The notes: a model not told the origin generated them from the sequence alone. DNA of 57,774 bases from Hydrogenophaga sp. (GCF_018780075.1 NZ_JADMKB010000055.1:1050-58823); one strand, 5' to 3'. Shown: positions 43,206 through 52,400, counted from the first letter of the stretch. Numbers and translations are program-made.

Positions 43206-45542
43206 TCAAGGCGGTGGCGCCAGCGCCACCCGCCACCAGGCGGGCAGCAGGCGCCGCACCTCGGCGCGGGCAAAGCGGTCGTCCAGCAGCCACAGGCTGC
43301 CCCGGTCCTGCTCGCTGCGGATCACGCGCCCGGCGGCCTGCACCACCTTCATCAGCCCGGGGAACAGGTAGGTGTCGTCGTACCCGTGCCCGCTGCGCGC
43401 CTGCAGCCGCGCGCGCATCTGTTCGTTCACCGCGTTGACCTGCGGCATGCCCAGGGTCGCGATGAAGGCGCCGACCAGCCGCTCGCCCGGCAGGTCGATG
43501 CCTTCACCGAACGCGCCACCCAGCACCGCGAAACCGATGCCCTGTCCGCCTTCGACGAAGCGCCCGATGAAGGCATTGCGTTCGGGTTCGCCCATGCCGC
43601 GCGACTGCGCCCACACGGGGATGCCGGGGTGCGCGGCCCCCAGCCGGTCCAGCGCCTGTTGCAGGTAGTCGAAGCTGCTGAAAAAGGCCAGGTAGTTGCC
43701 CGGCCGCTGGGTGTACTGCGTGGCGATCACCCGCACCAGGGCGTCGAGTGACGCGCTGCGGTCGTGGTAGCGGGTCGAGATCCAGGGGGCGATGCGCACC
43801 TCCAGCTGCTCTGCCGCAAAGGGCGAGGGCAGGTCGAGCCGCAGGGTGTTCTCGGGCAGGCCCAGCATGTCGGCCACGTGGTCCATGGGCATCAGCGTGG
43901 CGGAAAACAGCGTGGCGCTGTGCGCGGCCTTCCAGCGGTCGGCGAGCAAGGGGCCGGGCACCAGGTTGCGGATGTTGACGGTCGGCAGCGGGCGGCCTCG
44001 GCCGATCTGCGGCGCGGTGCCGCGCGTGAGGTCGCACAGCGAGTGGTCGGCAAAGGTCTCGGCCACGCGCATGAAGTGCAGCGCGTCGAAGGTCCAGCGC
44101 TGCAGCGGGCTGTCGGGCGCCTCGGTCGGGTGCAGGGCCAGGTGTTCGGTGAGCGCCGCGCAGGTGGTCTGCAGCGCGGCGAGCCATTCCCCCGGCACAT
44201 CGTCCAGCAGATGGTGCTCGCCCACGTGGTCGCGGGCCAGGGCGCTCCACCGCCGCTGCAGCGCGTCCATCGGCTTTTTCAGGTGGGGCGGCGCGTCGTG
44301 GCGCAGTCGCTGGAAGGTGGTGGCGTCGAGCGCGGCGCTGTGCATCTGGCGCGCGCGGTCGATCAGGTTGTGGGCCTCGTCGACCAGCAGCGCGGCGCGC
44401 CAGGCGTGCTCCAGCGTGAGCGCGTGCCAGTGCGCGCCAATGTCGAAGAAGTGGTTGTAGTCGCCCACCATCACGTCGCACCAGCGCTGCATTTCCTGCC
44501 CGAGGTAATAGGGGCAGATGCCGTGCGCCAGTGCGGTGTCGCGCAGGGTGGCCTGGTCGAGCCAGCCCGCGCGGGCGGCGGCTTCGCGGGCGGCGGGCAG
44601 CCGGTCGTAGAAGCCGCGCGCCAGCGGGCAGGCCTCGCCGTGGCAGGCCTTGTCGGGGTGCTCGCAGGCCTTGTCGCGGGCCACGCGCTCCAGCACCCGC
44701 AGCGGCAGCGCCACGGGCGCGCCGAGCCGCTGCAGCGCGTCCAGCGCGAGCTGGCGGCCGGTGGTCTTGGCGGTCAGGTAGAACACCTTGTCCGTGCCTT
44801 GTGCGGGCGCGGCGCGCAGGGACGCGAACAGCGAGGCCATGGTCTTGCCGATGCCGGTGGGGGCCTGCGCCAGCAGGTGCCGGCCGCGGGTGTGGGCGCG
44901 GTAGACGCCGGCGGCCATGTCGCGCTGCCCGGGGCGGAACGCCGGAAACGGAAAGCGCAGGTCGGCGAGCGCCGCATCGCGCACTCGGCGGTGCGCCTGC
45001 TCGCTGCGCGCCCAGGCCCTGTAGCGGGTGCAGAGCTCGGCAAAGAAGGCCTGCAGTTCGCCGGCCTCGCAGCGGCGCGTGAGCACGGTTTCTTCGGCGC
45101 TGTCGATGTTGAAGTACACCAGCGCGACGTCGATGGCGGGCAGCGACAGCTGCTCGCAGAGCATCCAGCCATAGACCTGTGCCTGCGCCCAGTGCAGGGC
45201 CTGCTGGTTGGCGGGAATGCGGCCCGCGTCGCCCCGGTGGGTCTTGATCTCTTCGAGCCGCAGCGCGGCGGGGTCAAAGCCGTCGGCCCGGCCCTGCACG
45301 GTCAGGTCGCCGAAGCGGGCGCTCAGCGGCAGCTCGCGCTGGTAGCCCGTGCCGCGCCGCGCGGTCACGCTCTGGTGCCCGGCAATGCCCTCGACCCCGC
45401 TGGGCGACGGCGTGAAGCGCAGATCCAGATCGCCGCTGCGCGCCGTGAAATGGCACAGGGTGCGCACCGCCACGGCGATCGGCAGATCGTCGGGGGCGGT
45501 GGTGTCGGGCAGCGGGAGGGAGGACGGCGGCGGCGTGTGCAT
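43206..45542 (-). CDS. Fe-S superfamily 2 DNA helicase (XPD/DinG type) with N-terminal PD-(D/E)xK nuclease-like domain
   Basis: A 778-residue fusion. Residues 50-145 have a RecB/Cas4-like nuclease core: H56, D87 in GRADG, and E98-x-K100 in EIK, then Q120 and Y124. The helicase follows with Walker A APTGIGKT (227-234), four Fe-S cysteines (C293, C300, C305, C343) and a DEAH box (VDEAH, 387-391). The C-terminal motor half ends with QAAGRVIRSEQDRG. The ATG at 45542 is preferred over a GTG 21 bases upstream. A LexA-box candidate lies between it and the divergent PD-(D/E)xK gene, so DNA repair is the likely role. It has no adjacent CRISPR array. Confidence 0.85.
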   Translation of the reverse strand: MHTPPPSSLPLPDTTAPDDLPIAVAVRTLCHFTARSGDLDLRFTPSPSGVEGIAGHQSVTARRGTGYQRELPLSARFGDLTVQGRADGFDPAALRLEEIKTHRGDAGRIPANQQALHWAQAQVYGWMLCEQLSLPAIDVALVYFNIDSAEETVLTRRCEAGELQAFFAELCTRYRAWARSEQAHRRVRDAALADLRFPFPAFRPGQRDMAAGVYRAHTRGRHLLAQAPTGIGKTMASLFASLRAAPAQGTDKVFYLTAKTTGRQLALDALQRLGAPVALPLRVLERVARDKACEHPDKACHGEACPLARGFYDRLPAAREAAARAGWLDQATLRDTALAHGICPYYLGQEMQRWCDVMVGDYNHFFDIGAHWHALTLEHAWRAALLVDEAHNLIDRARQMHSAALDATTFQRLRHDAPPHLKKPMDALQRRWSALARDHVGEHHLLDDVPGEWLAALQTTCAALTEHLALHPTEAPDSPLQRWTFDALHFMRVAETFADHSLCDLTRGTAPQIGRGRPLPTVNIRNLVPGPLLADRWKAAHSATLFSATLMPMDHVADMLGLPENTLRLDLPSPFAAEQLEVRIAPWISTRYHDRSASLDALVRVIATQYTQRPGNYLAFFSSFDYLQQALDRLGAAHPGIPVWAQSRGMGEPERNAFIGRFVEGGQGIGFAVLGGAFGEGIDLPGERLVGAFIATLGMPQVNAVNEQMRARLQARSGHGYDDTYLFPGLMKVVQAAGRVIRSEQDRGSLWLLDDRFARAEVRRLLPAWWRVALAPPP

Positions 45543-45587
45543 CGGAGCGTGGCCGACCCGCACGCCGGGCCGGGTTGACAGGCATGT

Positions 45588-45607
45588 TACTGGATATACA
45601 GTCAGTC
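45588..45607. promoter_or_regulatory. SOS (LexA) box candidate in a divergent promoter
   Basis: TACTGGATATACAGTCAGTC agrees with the 20-base enterobacterial LexA consensus at 15 positions and keeps the CTG-N10-CAG frame (45590-45605). It lies 46 bases from the helicase start and directly before the ATG at 45611 on the other side. A consensus -35 TTGACA (45575-45580) is adjacent, with TACAGT at 16 bases spacing as a possible -10. Confidence 0.68.
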
Positions 45608-45610
45608 TTT

Positions 45611-46432
45611 ATGCCCGATACCCTTGCACCCCTTCCGGCCTGGAGCCGACTCCACCATCGCCGCCTGCGCGACATCTACCGTTCGGCGGGGTGGCCGTGC
45701 CAGGACATGGTCGAGGTCGAGTTGCTGGCGGCCGGCCTGGTGGAGCGGCACTCGGTCGACGGACGGCACGACACCCTGCGGGTCACCGACGCGGGCGTCG
45801 CGCGGCTGGCGCAGGTGTTTACCAGCCACAAGGCCGCGCGCTCGCCCCACGAGGCGCTGGTTCAGCGGGTGGCCACGGCCATGGCGCGGTCCGGTCGCCT
45901 GGCCTGGCGCGGGCTTGCGTTGCGGGTGGCGTTGCCCCGGGCCTTGCTGGTCGGCGAGCCCGATGCCGCGCCGGTGGTGGCCGAGCCGTCGGTCCGCCTG
46001 CACCCGTTGTGGGACGACCTGGGCGACGGTCCTGTGGCGGCGGACCACGCCTGGTGCATGGCCTGCCCCGATGTGTTTTCCATCCGTCACAGCTCGGTCG
46101 AGGCCTACCTGCAACCGGTGGTGCACGAGATCAAGGTGAACCGCGCCGACCTCTTGGGCGACCTCAAAAAACCGGCCAAGCGCGCCGCCTACCTCGGCAT
46201 GGCCGGCGCTTGCTGGTACGTGCTGGGGCAGGACGCCCGGGGCCGGCCCATCGGTGCGCCCGACGAGGTGCCGCCCGAGTGCGGCGTGATGCTGGTGGAG
46301 CAGGACGAGCTGAAGGTCGCCCGGGAAGCGCCGCGCCGCGCGATGGAGCGCCTGCCGTTTCACGTGTGGATGGCGCTGGCCAAGGCCGGGCCGGCCTGGC
46401 GGGAAGACGAGGTGGCGCAGTTGTCGCTCTGA
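45611..46432 (+). CDS. MmcB-like PD-(D/E)xK DNA repair protein candidate
   Basis: A 273-residue protein. Residues 13-70 look like a winged helix. The nuclease-like core has E81, PD at 153-154 and EIK at 173-175 (HEIKVNRADLLGDL), the order of a PD-(D/E)xK fold, close in style to the MmcB/DUF1052 repair family. The ATG at 45611 has no clear ribosome site and is only nine bases after the likely -10, so the mRNA may be leaderless. An ATG at 45584 is in frame but lies before the LexA box. It diverges from a nuclease-helicase gene, which suggests a shared DNA damage role. Confidence 0.68.
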   Translation: MPDTLAPLPAWSRLHHRRLRDIYRSAGWPCQDMVEVELLAAGLVERHSVDGRHDTLRVTDAGVARLAQVFTSHKAARSPHEALVQRVATAMARSGRLAWRGLALRVALPRALLVGEPDAAPVVAEPSVRLHPLWDDLGDGPVAADHAWCMACPDVFSIRHSSVEAYLQPVVHEIKVNRADLLGDLKKPAKRAAYLGMAGACWYVLGQDARGRPIGAPDEVPPECGVMLVEQDELKVAREAPRRAMERLPFHVWMALAKAGPAWREDEVAQLSL

Positions 46433-46467
46433 GCGGGCCACCGGCGCCGGTCGGTACAATCGCGGGG

Positions 46468-46612
46468 TCATTGGGGAGTAGCCGCTCTTCACCCTGAAGA
46501 GGTTTGCGTCAACACACTTGGTCCCCCTCGGACCATGGCGCACACAGTTCCCGAACCTGGCAAGACCTTTGACCACAACGCCCCGCATGCGGCCGGGGGT
46601 GTGTTGTGGTCA
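46468..46612 (+). ncRNA. yybP-ykoY family manganese riboswitch
   Basis: The leader of the GDT1-family gene carries the family's signature pieces: TTGGGGAGTAGCC at 46471-46483, then a variable hairpin region, then GGCAAGACCTTTGACC at 46559-46574. The closing stem TTGACCACAA (46569-46578) pairs perfectly with TTGTGGTCAA (46603-46612). A -10-like TACAAT (46455-46460) lies just upstream. These RNAs bind Mn2+ and switch on Mn exporters, and the gene downstream belongs to such an exporter family. Confidence 0.9.
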
Positions 46613-46647
46613 ATCGTCCTTGCTCCGGCCCAATGGAAATCTCCCTC

Positions 46648-47226
46648 ATGGAATCCCTGCTCGTCTCCACCGGTGTCGTCGCCCTGGCCGAAATCGGCGA
46701 CAAGACCCAGTTGCTGGCCTTCATCCTGGCCGCCCGCTTCAAGAAGCCCCTGCCCATCATCGCGGGCATCCTGCTCGCCACCATCGTGAACCACGGCCTG
46801 GCCGGTGCGCTGGGCGCCTGGATCACGGCGCAGGTCAGTCCTGGGGTCCTGCGCTGGGTGCTCGGCGCCTCGTTCATCGGCATGGCGATCTGGACCCTGA
46901 TCCCCGACAAGATCGAGGAAGAGGAAACGAAGGTGGCGCACAAGCTGGGCGTGTTCGGCGCCACGCTGATCACCTTCTTCCTGGCCGAGATGGGCGACAA
47001 GACCCAGATCGCCACCATCGCGATGGCCGCCCACTACGCCACGCCGGTGCTGGTCGTGATCGGCACCACGCTGGGCATGCTGATCGCCGACGTGCCGGCG
47101 GTGTTCGTGGGCGACCGGCTGGCCAACAAGATCCCGATGAAGCTGGTGCACGGCATCGCGGCGGCGATCTTCGCGGCGCTGGGTGTGGCGACCCTGCTGG
47201 GTGCCGGCGCCAGCCTGGGCATCTGA
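46648..47226 (+). CDS. mneA: GDT1/UPF0016-family manganese exporter
   Basis: A 192-residue membrane protein with six helices in two repeats, each with the family motif E-x-G-D-K-T (EIGDKTQ near residue 15 and EMGDKTQ about 115). These acidic motifs bind the transported cation, Mn2+ or Ca2+. ATGs at 46633 and 46648 are in frame; 46648 gives the usual MESLLVSTG start. The yybP-ykoY riboswitch upstream argues strongly for Mn2+ export. The symbol is that of the Vibrio homologue and is given on family and riboswitch grounds. Confidence 0.9.
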   Translation: MESLLVSTGVVALAEIGDKTQLLAFILAARFKKPLPIIAGILLATIVNHGLAGALGAWITAQVSPGVLRWVLGASFIGMAIWTLIPDKIEEEETKVAHKLGVFGATLITFFLAEMGDKTQIATIAMAAHYATPVLVVIGTTLGMLIADVPAVFVGDRLANKIPMKLVHGIAAAIFAALGVATLLGAGASLGI

Positions 47227-47410
47227 TGCGGTGGCCGCGCCATCGACCCGGCAGGCCTGTGATAGCCTCTCCCGAGGCCCCTGATCGACCGGTCGCACCA
47301 TGGGGCGGTGCACCGGCCGGAGAGGGGCGGTCCAGGGAGCTGGGCATTGGCCGGTCCCCCATGAACAGGTGTGCATGCGTCGGGACCACCGACCGGAACG
47401 AGGTATTTCC

Positions 47411-48214
47411 ATGAGTGCAAGCAAGGGTTGGCGGCAATGGCCCGCGATCCTGGATGTCGCCGCCGGCCTGAAGTGCTGGCCCATCATCAGTTTCATGGCC
47501 CTGAGCGATGTGCGCGCGCGCTACAAGCGCAGCGTGCTCGGCCCGTTGTGGCTCACGCTGGGCACGGCCATCGGGTCCATGGGCCTGGGGCTGCTCTGGA
47601 GCGAGTTGATGAACGTGCCGGCCGCGCAGTTCGTGCCGACGCTGACGGCGGGCCTGATCCTGTGGCAGTTCATGTCCGGCGTGCTGAGCGAGTCCACCAC
47701 GGTGTACGTGCGCCAGGCGTCGATCATCCGCAACCTGAGCCTGCCGCTGAGCATCTACCCGCCACAACTGTTGCTGCGGCACGTGGTGAACCTGCTGCAC
47801 AACCTGCCCATCTTCCTCATCGTTGCGCTGGTGTACCGCGTGCCGGTGACCTGGGCGAGCCTGCTGGTGTTTCCCGCGCTGGCGCTGCTGATTGCGAACC
47901 TGTACTGGATCTGCGTGCTGGTCAGCGTGCTGGGGGCGCGGTTCCGCGACCTGGAGCACATCGTCGGGGCGGTGCTGCCCCTGCTGATGTTCATCAGCCC
48001 GGTGTTCTACCGGCCCAACTACCTGCCGTTCAGCGAGCGCATTCTCTGGTTCAACCCGCTGTCCCACGGCATCGAGCTGGTGCGCTCGCCGCTGCTGGGG
48101 CATGCCCCGCCGCTCTTCGTCATCTGGGTCAACCTGGCCCTGTTGCTCGGCGGCTCGCTGCTGGCGTTCTGGCTGTTCAACAAAAAGCGCGATCGCATCG
48201 CCTTCTGGATCTGA
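47411..48214 (+). CDS. ABC-2 type polysaccharide exporter permease, Wzm/KpsM-like
   Basis: A 267-residue permease with about six helices. The sequence SDVRARYKRSVLGPLW near residue 30 is the hallmark of O-antigen and capsule export permeases, and SPVFYRPNYLP lies before the last helices. The ATG at 47411 has a GGAACGAGG ribosome site upstream. The ATPase gene follows 3 bases later. The 184-base gap before it (47227-47410) has a hairpin-like CCGGTCGCACC/GGTGCACCGG dyad (47289-47318) and no clear promoter. No glycosyltransferase or sugar gene is seen in the window. Confidence 0.88.
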   Translation: MSASKGWRQWPAILDVAAGLKCWPIISFMALSDVRARYKRSVLGPLWLTLGTAIGSMGLGLLWSELMNVPAAQFVPTLTAGLILWQFMSGVLSESTTVYVRQASIIRNLSLPLSIYPPQLLLRHVVNLLHNLPIFLIVALVYRVPVTWASLLVFPALALLIANLYWICVLVSVLGARFRDLEHIVGAVLPLLMFISPVFYRPNYLPFSERILWFNPLSHGIELVRSPLLGHAPPLFVIWVNLALLLGGSLLAFWLFNKKRDRIAFWI

Positions 48215-48217
48215 TTC

Positions 48218-48946
48218 ATGGCACGCCTTTCCCTGTCGAACGTGACGGTGCAGTACCCGGTGTACAACAGCCGCAGCTTTTCATTGCGCAACCACCTGGT
48301 GCGGGTCAGCACGGGCGGGCGCATCGAGAGCGAAGCCGGCCAGGTCAACGTGGTGACCGCGCTCAAGGACGTGTCGTTCGAGCTGAAGAACGGCGACGCC
48401 GTGGCGCTGATCGGCCACAACGGCGCGGGCAAGAGCACCATGCTGCGCACCCTGGCCGGGGTCTACACCCCGATCTCGGGCACCATCGTGCGCGAGGGCC
48501 GGGTGTCGACCATGCTGGAACTGGGCGCGGGCATCGACGGCGAGCTCTCCGGCTACGAGAACATCACCCGCATGGGCGTGTTGCTCGGCATGAGCCTGAA
48601 AGAGATCGAAAAGCACACCGCCGACATCGAGGATTTCTGCCAGCTGGGGGAGTTCCTGGAGCTGCCGGTGCGCACCTACTCGTCGGGCATGTCGACCCGG
48701 CTCATGTTCGCGGTGGCCACCACGGTGCAGCCCGACATCCTGCTGGTGGACGAGATCTTCGGCATGGGCGATGCCGAGTTCCAGGTCAACGCGAAAAAGC
48801 GCATGGAGGCGCTGCTGCAGAGCGTGGGCATTTTTGTCTTCGCGACCCACAACAACGAGCTGGTCGATCGCTATTGCAACCGCTTCTTCCGGCTGGAACA
48901 CGGCACCGTGCGGGAGATCGAGCGCAGCGAAGCGGTGGCCGCTTAG
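48218..48946 (+). CDS. ABC exporter ATP-binding protein, Wzt/KpsT-like
   Basis: A 242-residue ATPase with Walker [10 protein letters not shown] (about 68-76), signature YSSGMSTRL and Walker [13 protein letters not shown]. The N-terminal stretch [20 protein letters not shown] is typical of Wzt/TagH-type exporters. It lacks the C-terminal carbohydrate-binding domain found in many Wzt proteins, so recognition of a capped O-antigen chain is unlikely. It is paired with the permease upstream. Confidence 0.9.
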   Translation: MARLSLSNVTVQYPVYNSRSFSLRNHLVRVSTGGRIESEAGQVNVVTALKDVSFELKNGDAVALIGHNGAGKSTMLRTLAGVYTPISGTIVREGRVSTMLELGAGIDGELSGYENITRMGVLLGMSLKEIEKHTADIEDFCQLGEFLELPVRTYSSGMSTRLMFAVATTVQPDILLVDEIFGMGDAEFQVNAKKRMEALLQSVGIFVFATHNNELVDRYCNRFFRLEHGTVREIERSEAVAA

Positions 48947-48962
48947 CCCCGCCGATCGGGTT

Positions 48963-49175
48963 TCAGTAGTGTGGCGGCAGCTCGTCGCGCAGCGAGCGCT
49001 GGCGGGGCATTCCGTCGTCGCTCGCCTGCCGGCGCAACTGCACCAGCTCGCGCAGCAGCAGGTCGATCTGGTCCTGCTGCTTCACCACCATGTCGTTGAG
49101 CGTGTCGAGCAGGTCCTCGGTGTAGCTCTGCTTGATTTCGAGTTGCGTGAGGCGCTCGTCGGTGCGGTCGGTCAT
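48963..49175 (-). CDS. slyX: SlyX family protein
   Basis: A 70-residue coiled-coil protein: residues 5-50 form a heptad-rich helix (RLTQLEIKQSYTEDLLDTLN), and it ends in LPPHY, the SlyX signature. The function of SlyX is unknown in most species. It is the last gene of a minus-strand group with cysK and msrB, 17 bases after cysK. Confidence 0.9.
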   Translation of the reverse strand: MTDRTDERLTQLEIKQSYTEDLLDTLNDMVVKQQDQIDLLLRELVQLRRQASDDGMPRQRSLRDELPPHY

Positions 49176-49192
49176 GGGGCCGTCTCGCGCGC

Positions 49193-50113
49193 TCAGGCGG
49201 GCAGGAAGCCTTCGACCGACAGGTAGCGCTCACCGGTGTCGTAGTTGAAGCCGAGCACCACGGCATCGGCCGCCAGCTCGGGCAGCTTCTGCGCGATGGC
49301 CGCGAGCGTGGCGCCGGAGGAGATGCCGACCAGCATGCCTTCTTCGCTGGCGCAACGCCGCGCCATCTCGCGGGCCGGTTCGGCGTCCACCTGGATCACG
49401 CCGTCGAGCAGCGCGGTGTCGAGGTTGCCCGGGATGAAGCCGGCACCGATGCCCTGGATCGGGTGCGGCGAGGGGCTGCCGCCGGAGATCACCGGCGAGG
49501 CCGAGGGCTCCACCGCGTAGACCTTGAGCTGGGGCCATTTCGCTTTGAGCACGCGGGCGCAGCCGCTGAGGTGGCCGCCCGTGCCCACGCCGGTGATCAG
49601 CGCGTCGATGCCCTCGGGGAAGTCGGCGATGATTTCCTGCGCGGTGGTCCTGGCGTGCACCTCGGTGTTGGCCGGGTTGTCGAACTGCATCGGCATCCAG
49701 GCGCCGGGTGTGCTGGCCACGATCTCCTGCGCGCGAGCGATCGAGCCTTTCATGCCCTTCTCGCGCGGCGTCAGGTCGAAGCTGGCGCCGTAGGCCAGCA
49801 TCAAGCGGCGGCGCTCGACGGACATGCTGTCGGGCATCACCAGCACCAGCTTGTAGCCCTTGACGGCGGCCACCATGGCCAGGCCGATGCCGGTGTTGCC
49901 GGAGGTGGGTTCGACGATGGTGCCGCCCGGCTTCAGCGCGCCCGAGGCTTCCGCGTCTTCGACCATCGCCAGGGCGATGCGGTCCTTGATCGAGCCACCG
50001 GGGTTGCTGCGCTCGGACTTGATCCACACCTGCTGCGTGGCGCCGGCAAACAGCTTGCTGATGCGGATGTGGGGGGTCTGGCCGATGGTCTGGAGGATGT
50101 TCTGGGCTTTCAT
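49193..50113 (-). CDS. cysK: Cysteine synthase A
   Basis: A 306-residue PLP enzyme that makes cysteine from O-acetylserine and sulfide. The PLP lysine is in [11 protein letters not shown] (about residue 43), with the substrate loop [10 protein letters not shown] and the phosphate-binding [10 protein letters not shown]. The length is normal. It lies between msrB (22 bases upstream) and slyX on the minus strand. Confidence 0.95.
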   Translation of the reverse strand: MKAQNILQTIGQTPHIRISKLFAGATQQVWIKSERSNPGGSIKDRIALAMVEDAEASGALKPGGTIVEPTSGNTGIGLAMVAAVKGYKLVLVMPDSMSVERRRLMLAYGASFDLTPREKGMKGSIARAQEIVASTPGAWMPMQFDNPANTEVHARTTAQEIIADFPEGIDALITGVGTGGHLSGCARVLKAKWPQLKVYAVEPSASPVISGGSPSPHPIQGIGAGFIPGNLDTALLDGVIQVDAEPAREMARRCASEEGMLVGISSGATLAAIAQKLPELAADAVVLGFNYDTGERYLSVEGFLPA

Positions 50114-50135
50114 GGGAGGTCCTTGTGCAAAGTGC

Positions 50136-50546
50136 TTATTTGGGTTGCAGGTCGAGGGAGGCGGAGTTCATGCAGTAGCGCAGGCCGGTGGGGGTGGGGC
50201 CGTCCTCGAACACGTGGCCCAGGTGCGCGCCGCACTGGCTGCACACGGTTTCCACACGCACCATGCCGTGGCTGCGGTCGGTGATTTCGGTGATGGCGCC
50301 GGGGATGGCCTGCGAGAAGCTGGGCCAGCCGCAGCCGGCGTCGAACTTGGTGCCGGCGTCGAACAGCGTGTTGCCGCAGCAGACGCAGTGGTAGCTGCCG
50401 TCGGCCCACACGGTCTCGTATTTGCCCGTGAACGGGCGTTCCGTGTGGGCTTTGCGCGTGACCTCGAAGGCCACCGGTTCGGCACCCTTCTCGGCGAGCA
50501 GGGCGCGCCATTCGGCATCGGTTTTCTGGACGGGGAAAGAGCTCAT
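50136..50546 (-). CDS. msrB: Peptide-methionine (R)-S-oxide reductase
   Basis: A 136-residue enzyme that repairs oxidised methionine. Two CxxC pairs bind zinc (CVCC and CSQC), and the catalytic Cys is in [11 protein letters not shown]. The ATG at 50546 has CGGAG six bases upstream; an ATG at 50552 is too close to that site. It probably heads an operon with cysK and slyX, which joins methionine repair to sulfur metabolism. Confidence 0.95.
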   Translation of the reverse strand: MSSFPVQKTDAEWRALLAEKGAEPVAFEVTRKAHTERPFTGKYETVWADGSYHCVCCGNTLFDAGTKFDAGCGWPSFSQAIPGAITEITDRSHGMVRVETVCSQCGAHLGHVFEDGPTPTGLRYCMNSASLDLQPK

Positions 50547-50699
50547 GGGCATCTCCGAAAGGCCCGCGTGGGGCGTTGCAACGTGCAGGGCGATGGGGCA
50601 TTGTCCCCCGGATGACTTGAACCCCCTGATGGGTCGGCTATCGGGGGCAACCCGCTATGAAGGGCGCTGTCAGTTGAGGCATGATGCTGGGTAAATTTT

Positions 50700-50713
50700 C
50701 GAACGACCGTTCG
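50700..50713. promoter_or_regulatory. Palindrome upstream of the acyl-CoA ligase gene, candidate TetR-type operator
   Basis: CGAACG-AC-CGTTCG is a perfect 6-2-6 inverted repeat inside an AT-rich stretch, 34 bases before the ligase start codon. Sites of the form GAACG-N2-CGTTC are typical of TetR-family regulators of fatty acid and branched-chain degradation in betaproteobacteria. No TetR gene is next to it, so the regulator would be encoded elsewhere. Confidence 0.62.
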
Positions 50714-50747
50714 TTTTTCAGAAACCCGATCCAAGGAGACCCCCACC

Positions 50748-52391
50748 ATGCTGGGACAGATGCAAAGCCAACCGTTGCTGATCTCGTCGCTCATCACCCA
50801 CGCCGAGCGCCACCACGCCAGCACCGAGATCGTCTCGCGCCGCGTCGAAGGCGACATCCACCGCAGCAACTGGGGCCAGATCGCCCGCCGCGCGCGCCAG
50901 GTGGCCAACGCGCTCGACAGCCTGCACCTGGCTTTTGGCGACCGCGTGGCCACGCTGGCCTGGAACGGCTACCGCCACCTGGAGCTGTATTTCGGCGTCA
51001 GCGGCACCGGCCGCGTGCTGCACACGCTGAACCCGCGCCTGCACCCCGAGCAGTTGGCCTGGATCGTCAACCACGCCGACGACCGCGCGATCTGCTTCGA
51101 CATGAGCTTCCTGCCGCTGGTGCAGGCGGTGGCGGGCAAGTGCCCGGGCGTGAAGCACTGGGTGGCGCTGTGCGACGCCGACAAGCTGCCGGCCGACAGC
51201 GGCCTGCCCGGGCTGGTGAGCTACGAAGCCTGGCTGGGTGGCCAGAGTGAAACCTATGTCTGGCCCGAGCTGGACGAGAACAGCGCATCGAGCATGTGCT
51301 ACACGAGCGGCACCACGGGCAATCCCAAGGCCGCGCTGTATTCGCACCGCTCCACGCTGCTGCACGCCTACGGCGCGGCCTTGCCCGACGCACTGGGCTG
51401 CTCGGCGCGCGATTCCATCCTGCCGGTCGTGCCCATGTTCCACGTCAACGCCTGGGGCCTGCCGTACTCGGCCGCCGCCGTGGGCTGCAAGCTGGTCTTC
51501 CCCGGCCCGGCGATGGACGGCAAGTCGGTCTACGAATTGATCGAATCCGAAAAGGTGAGCATGGCCGCGGGCGTGCCCACGGTGTGGCAGATGCTGCTGG
51601 GCCACATGCAGGCCGGCGGCCTGAGGTTCAGCACCATGAAGCGCACGGTGATCGGCGGGTCGGCCTGCCCGCCGGCCATGATCAACGCCTTCAATCACAC
51701 CTACGGCGTCGAGGTGCTGCACGCCTGGGGCATGACCGAGATGTCGCCGCTGGGCACGGTGTGCACGCTGAAGAACGCGCAGCTGGTGCTGTCGCCCGAG
51801 GAGCAGCTGAAGGTGCGCCTGAAGCAGGGCCGCGCGGTCTACGGCGTGGACATGAAGATCGTGGACGAATCGGGCGACGAGCTGCCCTGGGACGGCAAGG
51901 CCTACGGCGACCTGCTGGTGCGCGGGCCCTGGATCATCGCCAGCTACTTCAAGGGCGAGGGCGGCGACCCGCTGCGCTACGACGCGGCGGGCAAGGGCTG
52001 GTTCCCGACCGGCGACGTGGCCACCATCGACGCCGACGGTTTCATGCAGATCACCGACCGCAGCAAGGACGTGATCAAGTCCGGTGGCGAGTGGATCAGC
52101 TCCATCGACGTGGAAAACATCGCCATGGCCCACCCGGCCGTGGCCATGGCCGCCTGCATCGGCATGAAGCACCCCAAGTGGGACGAACGCCCGATCGTGG
52201 TGGTGATGAAGAAGCCCGGCGCCGAGGTCACTCGCGAGGACCTGCTGGCGTTTTACGAAGGCAAGATCGCCAAATGGCAGGTGCCGGACGACGTGGTCTT
52301 CGTGGACGCGATCCCGCTGGGCGCCACCGGCAAGATGCAGAAGATGACGCTGCGCCAGCAGCTCAAGGACTACGTGCTGCCCGGGCTGTGA
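50748..52391 (+). CDS. Acyl-CoA ligase (AMP-forming), medium/long-chain fatty acid type
   Basis: A 547-residue adenylate-forming enzyme that activates a fatty acid to its CoA ester. The P-loop is [18 protein letters not shown], followed by [10 protein letters not shown], the hinge region [18 protein letters not shown] and the C-terminal lysine in [17 protein letters not shown] precedes the ATG. The wording resembles AlkK-type medium-chain ligases. The operator at 50700 fits induction during fatty acid growth. Its stop is followed by a structured repeat. Confidence 0.9.
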   Translation: MLGQMQSQPLLISSLITHAERHHASTEIVSRRVEGDIHRSNWGQIARRARQVANALDSLHLAFGDRVATLAWNGYRHLELYFGVSGTGRVLHTLNPRLHPEQLAWIVNHADDRAICFDMSFLPLVQAVAGKCPGVKHWVALCDADKLPADSGLPGLVSYEAWLGGQSETYVWPELDENSASSMCYTSGTTGNPKAALYSHRSTLLHAYGAALPDALGCSARDSILPVVPMFHVNAWGLPYSAAAVGCKLVFPGPAMDGKSVYELIESEKVSMAAGVPTVWQMLLGHMQAGGLRFSTMKRTVIGGSACPPAMINAFNHTYGVEVLHAWGMTEMSPLGTVCTLKNAQLVLSPEEQLKVRLKQGRAVYGVDMKIVDESGDELPWDGKAYGDLLVRGPWIIASYFKGEGGDPLRYDAAGKGWFPTGDVATIDADGFMQITDRSKDVIKSGGEWISSIDVENIAMAHPAVAMAACIGMKHPKWDERPIVVVMKKPGAEVTREDLLAFYEGKIAKWQVPDDVVFVDAIPLGATGKMQKMTLRQQLKDYVLPGL

Positions 52392-52400
52392 GGTGAAGAA

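Noticed and set aside
45590..45601. CTG-N6-CAG as an alternative, shorter LexA-like dyad
   Set aside because: Spacing does not fit LexA. The overlapping CTG-N10-CAG at 45590-45605 has the right spacing and a better overall match.
43206..46432. Cas4-like domain as evidence of a CRISPR-Cas system
   Set aside because: No cas1, cas2, effector gene or repeat-spacer array is present. The domain is fused to an XPD-type helicase and sits beside a LexA-like box, which points to DNA repair.
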